Below are positions 55,717 through 63,239 of a stretch of DNA of 64,000 nucleotides, one piece after another. This DNA is from Hoyosella sp. YIM 151337. Its GTDB lineage: Bacteria > Actinomycetota > Actinomycetes > Mycobacteriales > Mycobacteriaceae. Below the pieces are notes generated by a model. That model had not been told where the DNA came from, searched no databases, and saw nothing but the letters and a program-made list of their open reading frames with translations. How positions within the stretch are numbered: the stretch's first letter is position 1; every line of letters starts with the position of its first letter. The stretch covers positions 1-64,000 of the forward strand of contig NZ_JAPEIQ010000030.1 in the NCBI RefSeq assembly GCF_026041215.1. Direction: 5' to 3'. The position numbers and the translations under genes were made by a program.

Positions 55717-56829
55717 ATGACGTACAGCGATGACGTCCTCGGCCGGGCGCGAGTCAAAGACACAGCGAAACTCGAGGAGTTCTACAACGAACTCGACAAG
55801 CACGAGACCGTTGCGCTGTGGCGAGTGGCCAACAAGATCGAACCGTGGTTCCCGCAACCGGTTTCGGTGCCTATGCTGTGGCGCTACCGAGACCTGCGGC
55901 CGCTGGTTCTGGAGTCACTTGATCTGGTCAAGGCTGACGACGCGGGACGTCGCGTTGTGGCCCTGGTCAACCCAGAGCGCAAGGACATTGCCGCGGCTGT
56001 CGGCCTGTTGTACACCGGGCTGCAGGTTATGGGCCCGGGCGAATCGATGACCGCCCACCGGCACATGGCTGCGGCGCTGCGCTTCGTTGTCGAAGGCCAG
56101 GGCGCGTGGACAGTCGTTGATGGCCAGAAACTGAAGGTAGGGCCAGGCGATTTCGCGATCACACCCAATCACGCCTGGCACGAGCACGGTAACGAAGGCA
56201 CCGACGGTCCGGTGATCTGGCAAGACGGCCTGGACATTCCATTGGTCAATGCACTCGACGCCGGGTTCTACGAAGTACATCCGAACATCTATCAGGAACG
56301 CACCGGCGTCGTGAACTCCTCGCTCCTCACGCATGGCGCGGGCCAGTTGCGGCCCTATGGGTTCGAGGACAGCTGGACTAAGCCGTACTCGCCACTGTTC
56401 GCGTACCCCTGGGAGGAGACCTATGCCGCGTTGCGCAACGCTGCCAAAGCATCGGCCGGTTCACCGTACGACGGCATCATCCTCGAGTATTCCAATCCAA
56501 GAACCGGCGGTTCCGTGATGCCGACGATGAGCGCGCACATGCAACTGCTTCAGCCGGGGCAGCACACCCAGGCACACCGGCACACCGGCTCCGTCATCTA
56601 CAACGTCGCGAAGGGTGAGGGGTACTCGGTGATAGCCGGCCAGCGGTTCGACTGGCAGCAGGGTGACGTGTTCTGCGTGCCCTCGTGGGCGTGGCACGAA
56701 CACGCCAATCTCAGCAGCACCGACGATGCTTGCCTGTTCTCGTTCAACGACTTCCCCGTCATGCGCTCCCTGACCTTCTGGCGTGAAGAACCTTACTTGG
56801 ACAACGACGGCTACCAGCCCACCAACTAA
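55717..56829 (+). CDS. Gentisate 1,2-dioxygenase
   Basis: A bicupin Fe(II) dioxygenase of 370 residues that opens the gentisate ring to maleylpyruvate. The N-terminal cupin carries iron ligands in MTAHRHMAAALRFVVEG (His114, His116) and AWHEHGNEG (His155 or His157). The C-terminal cupin has HTQAHRHTGSVIYNVAKG and WAWHEHANLS. AGAGGGG lies upstream of ATG 55717; the TTG at 55675 is unlikely. It is the first gene of the plus-strand operon, 26 nt ahead of the FAH-family hydrolase gene. Confidence 0.95.
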   Translation: MTYSDDVLGRARVKDTAKLEEFYNELDKHETVALWRVANKIEPWFPQPVSVPMLWRYRDLRPLVLESLDLVKADDAGRRVVALVNPERKDIAAAVGLLYTGLQVMGPGESMTAHRHMAAALRFVVEGQGAWTVVDGQKLKVGPGDFAITPNHAWHEHGNEGTDGPVIWQDGLDIPLVNALDAGFYEVHPNIYQERTGVVNSSLLTHGAGQLRPYGFEDSWTKPYSPLFAYPWEETYAALRNAAKASAGSPYDGIILEYSNPRTGGSVMPTMSAHMQLLQPGQHTQAHRHTGSVIYNVAKGEGYSVIAGQRFDWQQGDVFCVPSWAWHEHANLSSTDDACLFSFNDFPVMRSLTFWREEPYLDNDGYQPTN

Positions 56830-56855
56830 ACCCCAACGGATACAGAGGAACCCCC

Positions 56856-57758
56856 ATGCTGCTCGTAAACTTCTCCACCGCCCGCCACGAGCGCCGGATT
56901 GGCGTGCAGGACAACGACTCCCTCGTCGATCTCACCGCGCTCGCTGCACATGCAGGTGTCACGATCCCGCAGAACCTGCTCGAAGTGGTGAGCACGGGTG
57001 ACATCGATGTGCTGCAACGGCTGCTCGATTCCGGGGAGGCGGCCGACTTCACGCTTCCCGTTGCGGACGTCACGCTGCATGCGCCCTTCCGCCCCGGAAA
57101 GATCATCGGGGTCGGACTGAATTACACCGAGCACGTCGCAGAGTCCGCACGCACATTGGACACCGACAAGGAACTGCCGCAGCGGCCGGTACTCTTCAGC
57201 AAGCCCGGCACCGCCGTCGTTGGTCCCGAAGAACCTATCCAGCACAATGCCGATCTGACCCAGCAGCTCGACTGGGAATGTGAACTCGCCGTAATTATCG
57301 GCAAGACCGCCAAGAACGTCGCAGCCCAGGACGCATACGACTACGTGTTCGGCTACAGCATCGTCAACGACATCAGCGCGCGCGATCAAAGGCGCGGCGG
57401 ACAGTGGTTCTTCTCCAAAGGCCAGGATTCCTACGCGCCGTTCGGTCCTGCCGTGCGCACCCGCGACAGCGTCACCGATCCCCACGATCTCGACCTCTCA
57501 CTGCGGGTCAACGGAGAGGTCAAGCAGAAGTCCAATACCAGCTACATGCTTTTCCGCATTCCTGAACTGATTGCCGATATCACCTCCGGAATGACGCTGG
57601 AACCCGGTGATGTCATCGCCACTGGTTCGCCCGCAGGTGTCGGCGCAAGCTTCACCCCGCAACAGTTCCTCTTCCCCGGCGACGTTGTTGAGTGCACCGT
57701 TGAATCTATTGGCACGCTGCGTAATCCGGTCATCGACGCTCGTCAGGAAGGCCGCTAA
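56856..57758 (+). CDS. FAH-family hydrolase, probable maleylpyruvate (or fumarylpyruvate) hydrolase
   Basis: A 300-residue fumarylacetoacetate-hydrolase-fold enzyme with PGKIIGVGLNYTEH, metal ligands Glu141 and Glu143 (DWECELAVIIG) and Asp172 (VNDISARD), and the C-terminal PGDVIATGSPAGVG. It cleaves the ring-fission product. No maleylpyruvate isomerase is nearby, while a maleate isomerase gene follows, so direct hydrolysis of maleylpyruvate to maleate and pyruvate is the likelier route. It is tightly spaced between the dioxygenase and isomerase genes. Confidence 0.92.
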   Translation: MLLVNFSTARHERRIGVQDNDSLVDLTALAAHAGVTIPQNLLEVVSTGDIDVLQRLLDSGEAADFTLPVADVTLHAPFRPGKIIGVGLNYTEHVAESARTLDTDKELPQRPVLFSKPGTAVVGPEEPIQHNADLTQQLDWECELAVIIGKTAKNVAAQDAYDYVFGYSIVNDISARDQRRGGQWFFSKGQDSYAPFGPAVRTRDSVTDPHDLDLSLRVNGEVKQKSNTSYMLFRIPELIADITSGMTLEPGDVIATGSPAGVGASFTPQQFLFPGDVVECTVESIGTLRNPVIDARQEGR

Positions 57759-57760
57759 GC

Positions 57761-58519
57761 ATGTCGGTGTACCGCATTGGCCAGATCGTCCCCAGCTCCA
57801 ATGTCACCATGGAGACTGAGATACCCGCACTGTTTCGCGCACGGGAAACCATTGCGCCCGAGAGGTTTACGTTCCACTCAAGCAGGATGCGCATGCAGGA
57901 GGTGACGAAAGCACAGCTCGAGGCGATGGACGCTGACTCCACGCGGTGCGCGGCCGAGCTGTCCGACGCCCACGTCGACGTCCTCGGCTACGCATGCCTC
58001 GTCGCAATCATGAGTATGGGCAGCGGCTACCACTGCCTGTCAGAGTCGAAGCTGGGCGAAGTGACGAGCGCAAACGGCGCCAAGGCGCCTGTCGTCACCA
58101 GCGCGGGCGCGCTGATCAGCGCACTGAACATCATGGGGGCTAAAAAGATCGCCCTGATCGCACCCTACATGCTGCCGCTCACCCGCATGGTGGTCGACTA
58201 CATCGGCGAACAAGGATTCGAGGTCGGTGACTACCGGGCACTAGAGATTCCCAACAATCTCGATGTCGCGGCGCATGACCCGCGGAACCTGGTCGGCATA
58301 GCCAAGGGACTCGACTATGAGGACGCTGACGTCGTCGTCCTATCGGCGTGCGTCCAGATGCCATCTCTGCCGTCCATCGAAATCGTCGAGAACGAACTCG
58401 GCAAGCCGGTGATTTCGGCGGCGGTATCGACCGCACACCAACTGATGCGCGCGCTGGACCTGCCCGCGATCGCCCCCGGTGGGGGTAGCTTGCTCTCCGG
58501 CGCGTACGCCAACGCCTAA
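57761..58519 (+). CDS. Maleate cis-trans isomerase
   Basis: A 252-residue enzyme of the Asp/Glu racemase superfamily that converts maleate to fumarate. It has the family start IVPSSNVTMETEIP and two catalytic cysteines, Cys79 (LGYACLVA) and Cys197 (VLSACVQMPS), in the expected places. It begins 2 nt after the hydrolase stop, with GGAAGG in the end of that gene. Its presence supports maleate, not fumarylpyruvate, as pathway intermediate. Confidence 0.93.
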   Translation: MSVYRIGQIVPSSNVTMETEIPALFRARETIAPERFTFHSSRMRMQEVTKAQLEAMDADSTRCAAELSDAHVDVLGYACLVAIMSMGSGYHCLSESKLGEVTSANGAKAPVVTSAGALISALNIMGAKKIALIAPYMLPLTRMVVDYIGEQGFEVGDYRALEIPNNLDVAAHDPRNLVGIAKGLDYEDADVVVLSACVQMPSLPSIEIVENELGKPVISAAVSTAHQLMRALDLPAIAPGGGSLLSGAYANA

Positions 58520-58589
58520 CCTCTCAGCCGCGCGGCAGCCTATCGCTCAAACTGCCGCGCCCTCTCAACGTTTCTCGAGGAGCTCTCCT

Positions 58590-59768
58590 TTGTCCGTAAC
58601 ATCCGAATTCACCGCAACCTCAAGCGTTTCCGTGACAGAAGAGGAGATCTTCGCCGGCCACCTGGGTGGCAAATTGAATGTCAGCCTGGGCGCACCGCTC
58701 GCAACCCAGCGTGACCTGTCGATCGCGTACACGCCGGGCGTCGCTCAAGTCAGCCGAGCGATTGCTACTGACGAGAAGCTCGCGGACGATTACACGTGGA
58801 GCAGTCGCCTCGTTGCAGTCGTATCCGACGGCTCTGCGGTGCTGGGACTCGGCAATATCGGTCCCCGCGCCGCACTTCCCGTGATGGAGGGCAAGTCCGC
58901 GCTGTTCAAGAAGTTCGCCGGTCTCAACTCAATTCCGCTGGTTCTCGCGACGAGTGATCCCGACGAGATCGTGGAAACGCTGGTTCGGCTCCGCCCGAGT
59001 TTCGGTGCGGTGAATCTTGAAGACATCGCTGCCCCCGCGTGTTTCGAGATCGAACAACGCGTCATTGAGGCACTCGACTGCCCGGTCATGCACGACGACC
59101 AGCACGGGACGGCAATCGTCGTACTCGCTGCGCTGACCGGTGCGGCGAGGGTGCAGGGCCGTCGGCTCGCGGATCTGCGCGTCGTTGTCTACGGCGCAGG
59201 TGCTGCCGGAGTCGCGTGCGCGAACATCCTGCTGACCGCGGGCGTCGGTGACGTCATCGTCGTGGACTCCAATGGAATCCTTGCCACAAGCAGGGACGAT
59301 CTGACCCCAGTCAAACGCGAACTCGCTGCACGCACGAACCGTACCAACCGGCGCGGTGGCATCGCTGACGCGCTGCGTGGCTCGGATGTCTTTCTCGGTG
59401 TGTCGGGAGCGAAAATCACGCCGAACGACATCGCTACTATGGCGGCAGATCCGATTGTGTTCGCACTTTCTAACCCAGACCCTGAGATTCACCCTGATCT
59501 CGCGAGCCAATACGCTGCGATCGTCGCCACCGGACGCAGCGACTTCCCCAACCAGATCAACAATGTGCTCGCATTTCCCGGTGTATTCAAGGGAGCACTC
59601 GACGCGGGGGCACGCCGCATAACGGAAGCGATGAAGCTTGCGGCCGCCCATGCGATCCTGTCTGTACTCGGCGACGATCTCGCTACGGACAGGATTGTGC
59701 CCAGCCCGCTTGATCCGCGTGTAGCCCCGGCCGTCGCAGCCGCTGTTGCTGAAGCATCGGCGCTTTAG
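58590..59768 (+). CDS. NAD(P)-dependent malic enzyme
   Basis: A 392-residue malic enzyme that decarboxylates malate to pyruvate. Motifs include IAYTPGVAQVSRAI with the catalytic Tyr, LGLGNIGPRAALPVMEGKSALFKKFAG with the catalytic Lys, metal-binding EDIAAPACFEIE and HDDQHGTA, and a Rossmann GAGAAGVA. TTG 58590 has GAGGAG 7 nt upstream and removes an improbable 37-residue extension. As the fourth enzyme of the operon it probably drains fumarate-derived malate to pyruvate; a fumarase gene is not in the operon. Confidence 0.93.
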   Translation: MSVTSEFTATSSVSVTEEEIFAGHLGGKLNVSLGAPLATQRDLSIAYTPGVAQVSRAIATDEKLADDYTWSSRLVAVVSDGSAVLGLGNIGPRAALPVMEGKSALFKKFAGLNSIPLVLATSDPDEIVETLVRLRPSFGAVNLEDIAAPACFEIEQRVIEALDCPVMHDDQHGTAIVVLAALTGAARVQGRRLADLRVVVYGAGAAGVACANILLTAGVGDVIVVDSNGILATSRDDLTPVKRELAARTNRTNRRGGIADALRGSDVFLGVSGAKITPNDIATMAADPIVFALSNPDPEIHPDLASQYAAIVATGRSDFPNQINNVLAFPGVFKGALDAGARRITEAMKLAAAHAILSVLGDDLATDRIVPSPLDPRVAPAVAAAVAEASAL

Positions 59769-59857
59769 TGACAGCAGTTGAATTCAGTGCAATCACCGGT
59801 GGTCTCGCCGCTGAGATCATCGGCATCAACGGCGTAGCAAGGGAGTGCTTCCGATGA
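59768..59857 (+). CDS. Short coupled ORF, possible TauD-like N-terminal remnant
   Basis: A 29-codon frame starts with GTG overlapping the last base of the malic enzyme stop and ends over the ATG of the next gene. Its product resembles the first 20 or so residues of TauD/TfdA-family dioxygenases (VEFSAITGGLAAEIIGI). It may be a truncated gene start left after a deletion, or a coupling leader peptide. The evidence is weak. Confidence 0.3.
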   Translation: MTAVEFSAITGGLAAEIIGINGVARECFR

Positions 59858-60120
59858 CCACCCGGCCACTGAGCAACAACAACGCGATCAAACCGTTCGC
59901 CGCACCCTTCTCCGCGGCGCTCACCTTTCTGGTCCTGTACGTCGCACTCGCGCTGGTCTTTTCGATGGTGAACACCAACGCTGTCGCAGTGGGAGCCGTT
60001 GCAGTAGGACTTCTCACCTTCGTTCTGCAGAAGGTGACCAGTTCAGAATCTCGACTGACAGTTCTCGGCGGCACAGGAGCCGCACTCATCGCGGCGATAG
60101 TCGCCGTCACATTCGCTTGA
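59854..60120 (+). CDS. Small membrane protein of unknown function
   Basis: An 88-residue protein with three hydrophobic segments (about 20-42, 45-62 and 70-87) and almost no soluble part. It has no recognisable motif. ATG 59854 has AAGGGAG 8 nt upstream, so translation is well supported. It is the last gene of the gentisate operon; a role in transport or membrane association of the pathway is possible but not shown. Confidence 0.65.
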   Translation: MTTRPLSNNNAIKPFAAPFSAALTFLVLYVALALVFSMVNTNAVAVGAVAVGLLTFVLQKVTSSESRLTVLGGTGAALIAAIVAVTFA

Positions 60121-60584
60121 CGCCATCGTCACCTTGTTAATCCGCGAGGATACGCCCTATCGAGACCGGCCAGCGCAGGTTCTTCCTGCTCGTAGGGCAG
60201 CGGATACGCCCGGATCCCATCAGGGGCCCTTGCCTGGAAAAGTTTGAAACAGTTCCATAATATGCAACTAATGTTTCCCCCGAGGTGAGGAAAGTGGCTC
60301 GTGTTGGCGTTCCCGTACCGGCCGGGATTACTGCGTCTGCGTTGCACGTAGTGCTGCGCCCCTAATCCCGCAGTGCATATAAATGCCCGGCCAACCATCG
60401 TACGATTGGTTGTACAACACGTTCAGTTCGTACATGCTGAAAAAGCGGCCACTAGCGCACCGGGCCGAAAGTGAACCGCGGGCACCGTTCTGGAAATTCC
60501 GCGGCGGCACACCTTCAAAGGAAGTGGTGCTGCTTCGTTTGAAGATCCGCTCGCGGGATCGCCAACGGCACGAGAACAGTGTTG
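60121..60584. other. Gene-poor, AT-richer interval with palindromes
   Basis: No protein gene is supported. A -10-like TAATAT (60258-60263) is followed by a ribosome-like GAGGTGAGGA and a 23-codon frame from GTG 60294 to 60365, probably not functional. Palindromes ATCGTACGAT (60397-60406) and TTGTACAA (60410-60417) lie side by side and could be a regulator site. The composition differs from neighbouring genes, as expected near the rearrangement scar at 61240. Confidence 0.4.
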
Positions 60585-61239
60585 TCACGCTTCCCGGGCT
60601 GATTCGATGATCCCTGCCAACGTAGGCCCGGCACGGAGAAGTGCGAGCGCTCGGTGGGCGATTGCCTCCAACTGCTCATCGAGCGCCGCGATCGGGTCGC
60701 TCACGTCGTTGAGGTCGCGGACAGCTGTGATCGCCTTCAGTACGTCCGGGATGCGGTAACCACCAGCTCGGAGGGCGGCGGTAATGCGTGCTTCCCGGAC
60801 AGCGGCGAGGGTGTAGCGGCGCGCTGTGCCTGCTCGCGTTGTGACTCGCTCGGGCGCTACGAGACCGGCCGTCTCCCAGAACCGAAGCGTGGATGGCCTG
60901 ATTCCGAGTGCCTGTGACAGCTCGGTGATGGTCATAACGTCGCCTTCGACGGGCTCAGCGTCAGACGTCACCTCGGTTCGGATGGACTCCAGCGCGAATC
61001 GTGCCGCAAGTGCCTGCTCTCGCTCGCAGTTGAGCCTGGCATGGAACCCGCAAATCGTTGCTGCCCCTTGGTCGGGCGGCTGTATGCGAATCTCTCGCAT
61101 CGCTCGGCGAGCCTCGACCGGCCCCACGGCGTAAGCGAGGTCGCGATACGCCTGAAGGTAACGTATGTGCGTTGCGGAGAACTGCCGGTACCCGTTGCGT
61201 GACCTGGCTGCAGCAGGGATCACGCCCAGCGCTTCGAGG
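60585..61239 (-). pseudogene. MerR-family regulator with two helix-turn-helix domains, 5'-truncated
   Basis: The C-terminal half begins MTITELSQALGIRPSTLRFWETAGLVAP, a full MerR winged helix, with the segment split here across about 20 residues of recognition helix and wing. The N-terminal half contains only the end of another MerR domain, NLEALGVIPAAARSRNGYRQF split at residue 10, plus a helical linker with two Cys. In this frame the sequence upstream of about 61240 loses MerR similarity and meets a stop codon at about 61273. Roughly 25-30 N-terminal residues are therefore missing. Translation from GTG 61223 could still make a protein with one intact domain. Confidence 0.7.
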
Positions 61240-61614
61240 TTCCCGGAGATCGCCTGGGGAGACCACTTCTTCTACTACGCCCCCGACGGCCAGGTGCCGA
61301 CCCGCGTGCAGCCCTACGCCACCATCGTCACGAAGAATTACCCCGACGACACCATGTGCGATCTCGATGACCCCAATCGTTGGAGACTTAATATTTACGT
61401 CGGCAAAGACGTGTTCGCCGAACTCATTGGTGAGAACCCGCGGGCCAAGGCGACACCGCGGGACTACACCGCCACCGACGTGGTTCTCCCGCACCCGCTG
61501 TACCGCGCACAGGGTTGGGTATCGATCACCAACCCAGACGTAAACACACTGGAGTTGGCAGACAGGCTTTTGCGGCAGGCGCATGCCGATGCGAAGCGCC
61601 GAGCAGGGCGCTAG
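61240..61614 (+). pseudogene. DUF6194-family protein fragment, 5'-truncated
   Basis: From FPEIAWGDHFFYYAPDG (61240) onward the frame matches DUF6194 proteins through VPTRVQPYATIVTKNYP, CDLDDPNRWRLNI and HPLYRAQGWVSI to a plausible C-terminus. Upstream, the same frame runs antisense through the MerR gene, so the normal N-terminus is lost. Function of the family is unknown. Its stop overlaps the stop of iorB (CTAG) on the other strand. Confidence 0.7.
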
Positions 61615-63239
61615 CTCGCCAGATCAAGTTCGGCAAGCTGCACCGCAAGCGCAGACCCGTCTTCGTCAGCAAGTGCCGCCGCCCGCAGCCGCGCGAGCCG
61701 GATCGCGCCATCAGGTGCCCCGCCCAGGGAACGCGCCGCCACCATGAGCTTCTCGAAACTGTTGTTTCCGTGCTCGTACGTCGCGCCATAGCCTTTCAGC
61801 ACGCGCTGACATTCGATGATCTCCCGCGCCAAATCGTGGTTGGCTGCCGCGAGCGCGGTGTCGATCCAGGTTTCGATGGCAGCCTGTTCCCGGACAAACC
61901 GCAGCGAACGGGGACGCAGCGGCCGCAGCCTGGCCATCACACATAGCATCGTGTAGCCGATCACCGAACTCGTGTTCAGGATCATCCCCTTGTGGGTGAG
62001 CTTCTGCACCAGGCGCTCGAACCACTTCGTTCGGCGCAGCCGGGCACCAAGCCGTGATGGCATCGTGTCGGTGATTTCGTCGATCTGTGGGTGCAGGTAC
62101 TCACGCACTTGCATCAACTGTGCAGGCTCCGCCTTTGCTTCCTTCCGAATGCGCTCCATGCGAGCTTTTCGGGTCTTCTGCAGCGCTACCTGGATGGTGT
62201 CCTGGTAACACATCCACAGCGCGATGTGGCGTGCTGCCTCTGTCGTGAGCCTGGCTGCTCCCTCGGGGTCAGGATCGATCTGGGCAAATTTGGCCACCCG
62301 TGCCAAGTATTGTTCGGCGTAAGCAAGGCTTTGATACACCGCGGTCCGCACCAGGCCGTGCAGGATCATCGACCGTGCGGCGGCAGGCAGGTCCAGTACC
62401 TTTTCCGCGAGCGGCCGCAGTGCGGTGCCGACGAGCGCTGCCGGGTCGGTGGCGGCCACCTTGTTTCGTTCCGCCTCCTCCTTCGCCTTGCGGTCTTCGG
62501 CTGTGACCGGTCGCGGGACGAGAGTCAGCTCGACGGGTTGCGACTTGCGTGCTGGTGTGCGCGCCGCTGCTGATGACGGTCGGCCTGCCGCCTCGAATCC
62601 GCCCGCGAAGGCCTTCAGTGAGGACTCCACACCCTTGCCGAATTCGCGAATTGGGGCTTCGAACTGTTCCCTGCTGAACGGGAGCGCTCCTGAACCCGCG
62701 AGCGCCCCGAACAGCGCTGCGCTGATCACGCTGCTCGCCTTTTCCGAGATCTCCATGAAGTCGGCCGCTACCAAGCGTTTCGCCGCGTGTTCTGCCGACG
62801 CGATCAGGGCGTCGCTATCGACACGGCCGTCGGCCAGCGCCATCTTCTCGTCGATCGCGTAGGTGCGGCTCGTCGACGTGATAAGGGTCGTGCGGTCCGG
62901 GGTGACAAATCCACGCTGGATGGCCCGTCCGCACTCCATCAGTTCCGACGCGATGAGGACGTCGACCTCGCCCGGCGTCGGGAAGAGGCTCAGGACAGGC
63001 TCTGCTCGCCCGGAACCGTCCGGCACCGGAGTCTTAGGTGCGGGTGGCAGGAGTTCAACGTAATAGACAGTCGCGCCGGTCCGCTGCGCGACGCCAGCAA
63101 CAGAGGTGCTTTGCGCCCAGTATCCGGCCTGCTCCGCGACGGCGACGATCCAGTCGGAGAGCACGCCGCCGCCTTCGCCGCCCAGAGCGAGAATCGCGAG
63201 AGTGATCGGCCGGCGGCCGTCATACCAACTGCTGGTCAT
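61611..63239 (-). CDS. Indolepyruvate oxidoreductase subunit IorB-like with DUF6537 domain
   Basis: A 542-residue protein. The N-terminal part (about 10-200) is the gamma-type domain of 2-oxoacid:acceptor oxidoreductases: LAILALGGEGGGVLSDWI, then STSVAGVAQRTGATVYYVEL. The rest (about 285-540) is the helical DUF6537 region found in this subfamily. Together with IorA it decarboxylates aryl pyruvates such as indolepyruvate to aryl-acetyl-CoA. It overlaps iorA by 4 nt. It may not be linked to the gentisate module, from which the scar region separates it. Confidence 0.88.
   Translation of the reverse strand: MTSSWYDGRRPITLAILALGGEGGGVLSDWIVAVAEQAGYWAQSTSVAGVAQRTGATVYYVELLPPAPKTPVPDGSGRAEPVLSLFPTPGEVDVLIASELMECGRAIQRGFVTPDRTTLITSTSRTYAIDEKMALADGRVDSDALIASAEHAAKRLVAADFMEISEKASSVISAALFGALAGSGALPFSREQFEAPIREFGKGVESSLKAFAGGFEAAGRPSSAAARTPARKSQPVELTLVPRPVTAEDRKAKEEAERNKVAATDPAALVGTALRPLAEKVLDLPAAARSMILHGLVRTAVYQSLAYAEQYLARVAKFAQIDPDPEGAARLTTEAARHIALWMCYQDTIQVALQKTRKARMERIRKEAKAEPAQLMQVREYLHPQIDEITDTMPSRLGARLRRTKWFERLVQKLTHKGMILNTSSVIGYTMLCVMARLRPLRPRSLRFVREQAAIETWIDTALAAANHDLAREIIECQRVLKGYGATYEHGNNSFEKLMVAARSLGGAPDGAIRLARLRAAALADEDGSALAVQLAELDLAS

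Noticed and set aside
60383-60610. 75-codon plus-strand frame in the gap before the MerR gene
   Set aside because: No domain, no ribosome site, and it runs into the 3' end of the MerR gene on the other strand.
61165-61239. N-terminal extension of the DUF6194 frame
   Set aside because: These codons are antisense to MerR coding sequence and match no DUF6194 N-terminus, so they are treated as chimeric.
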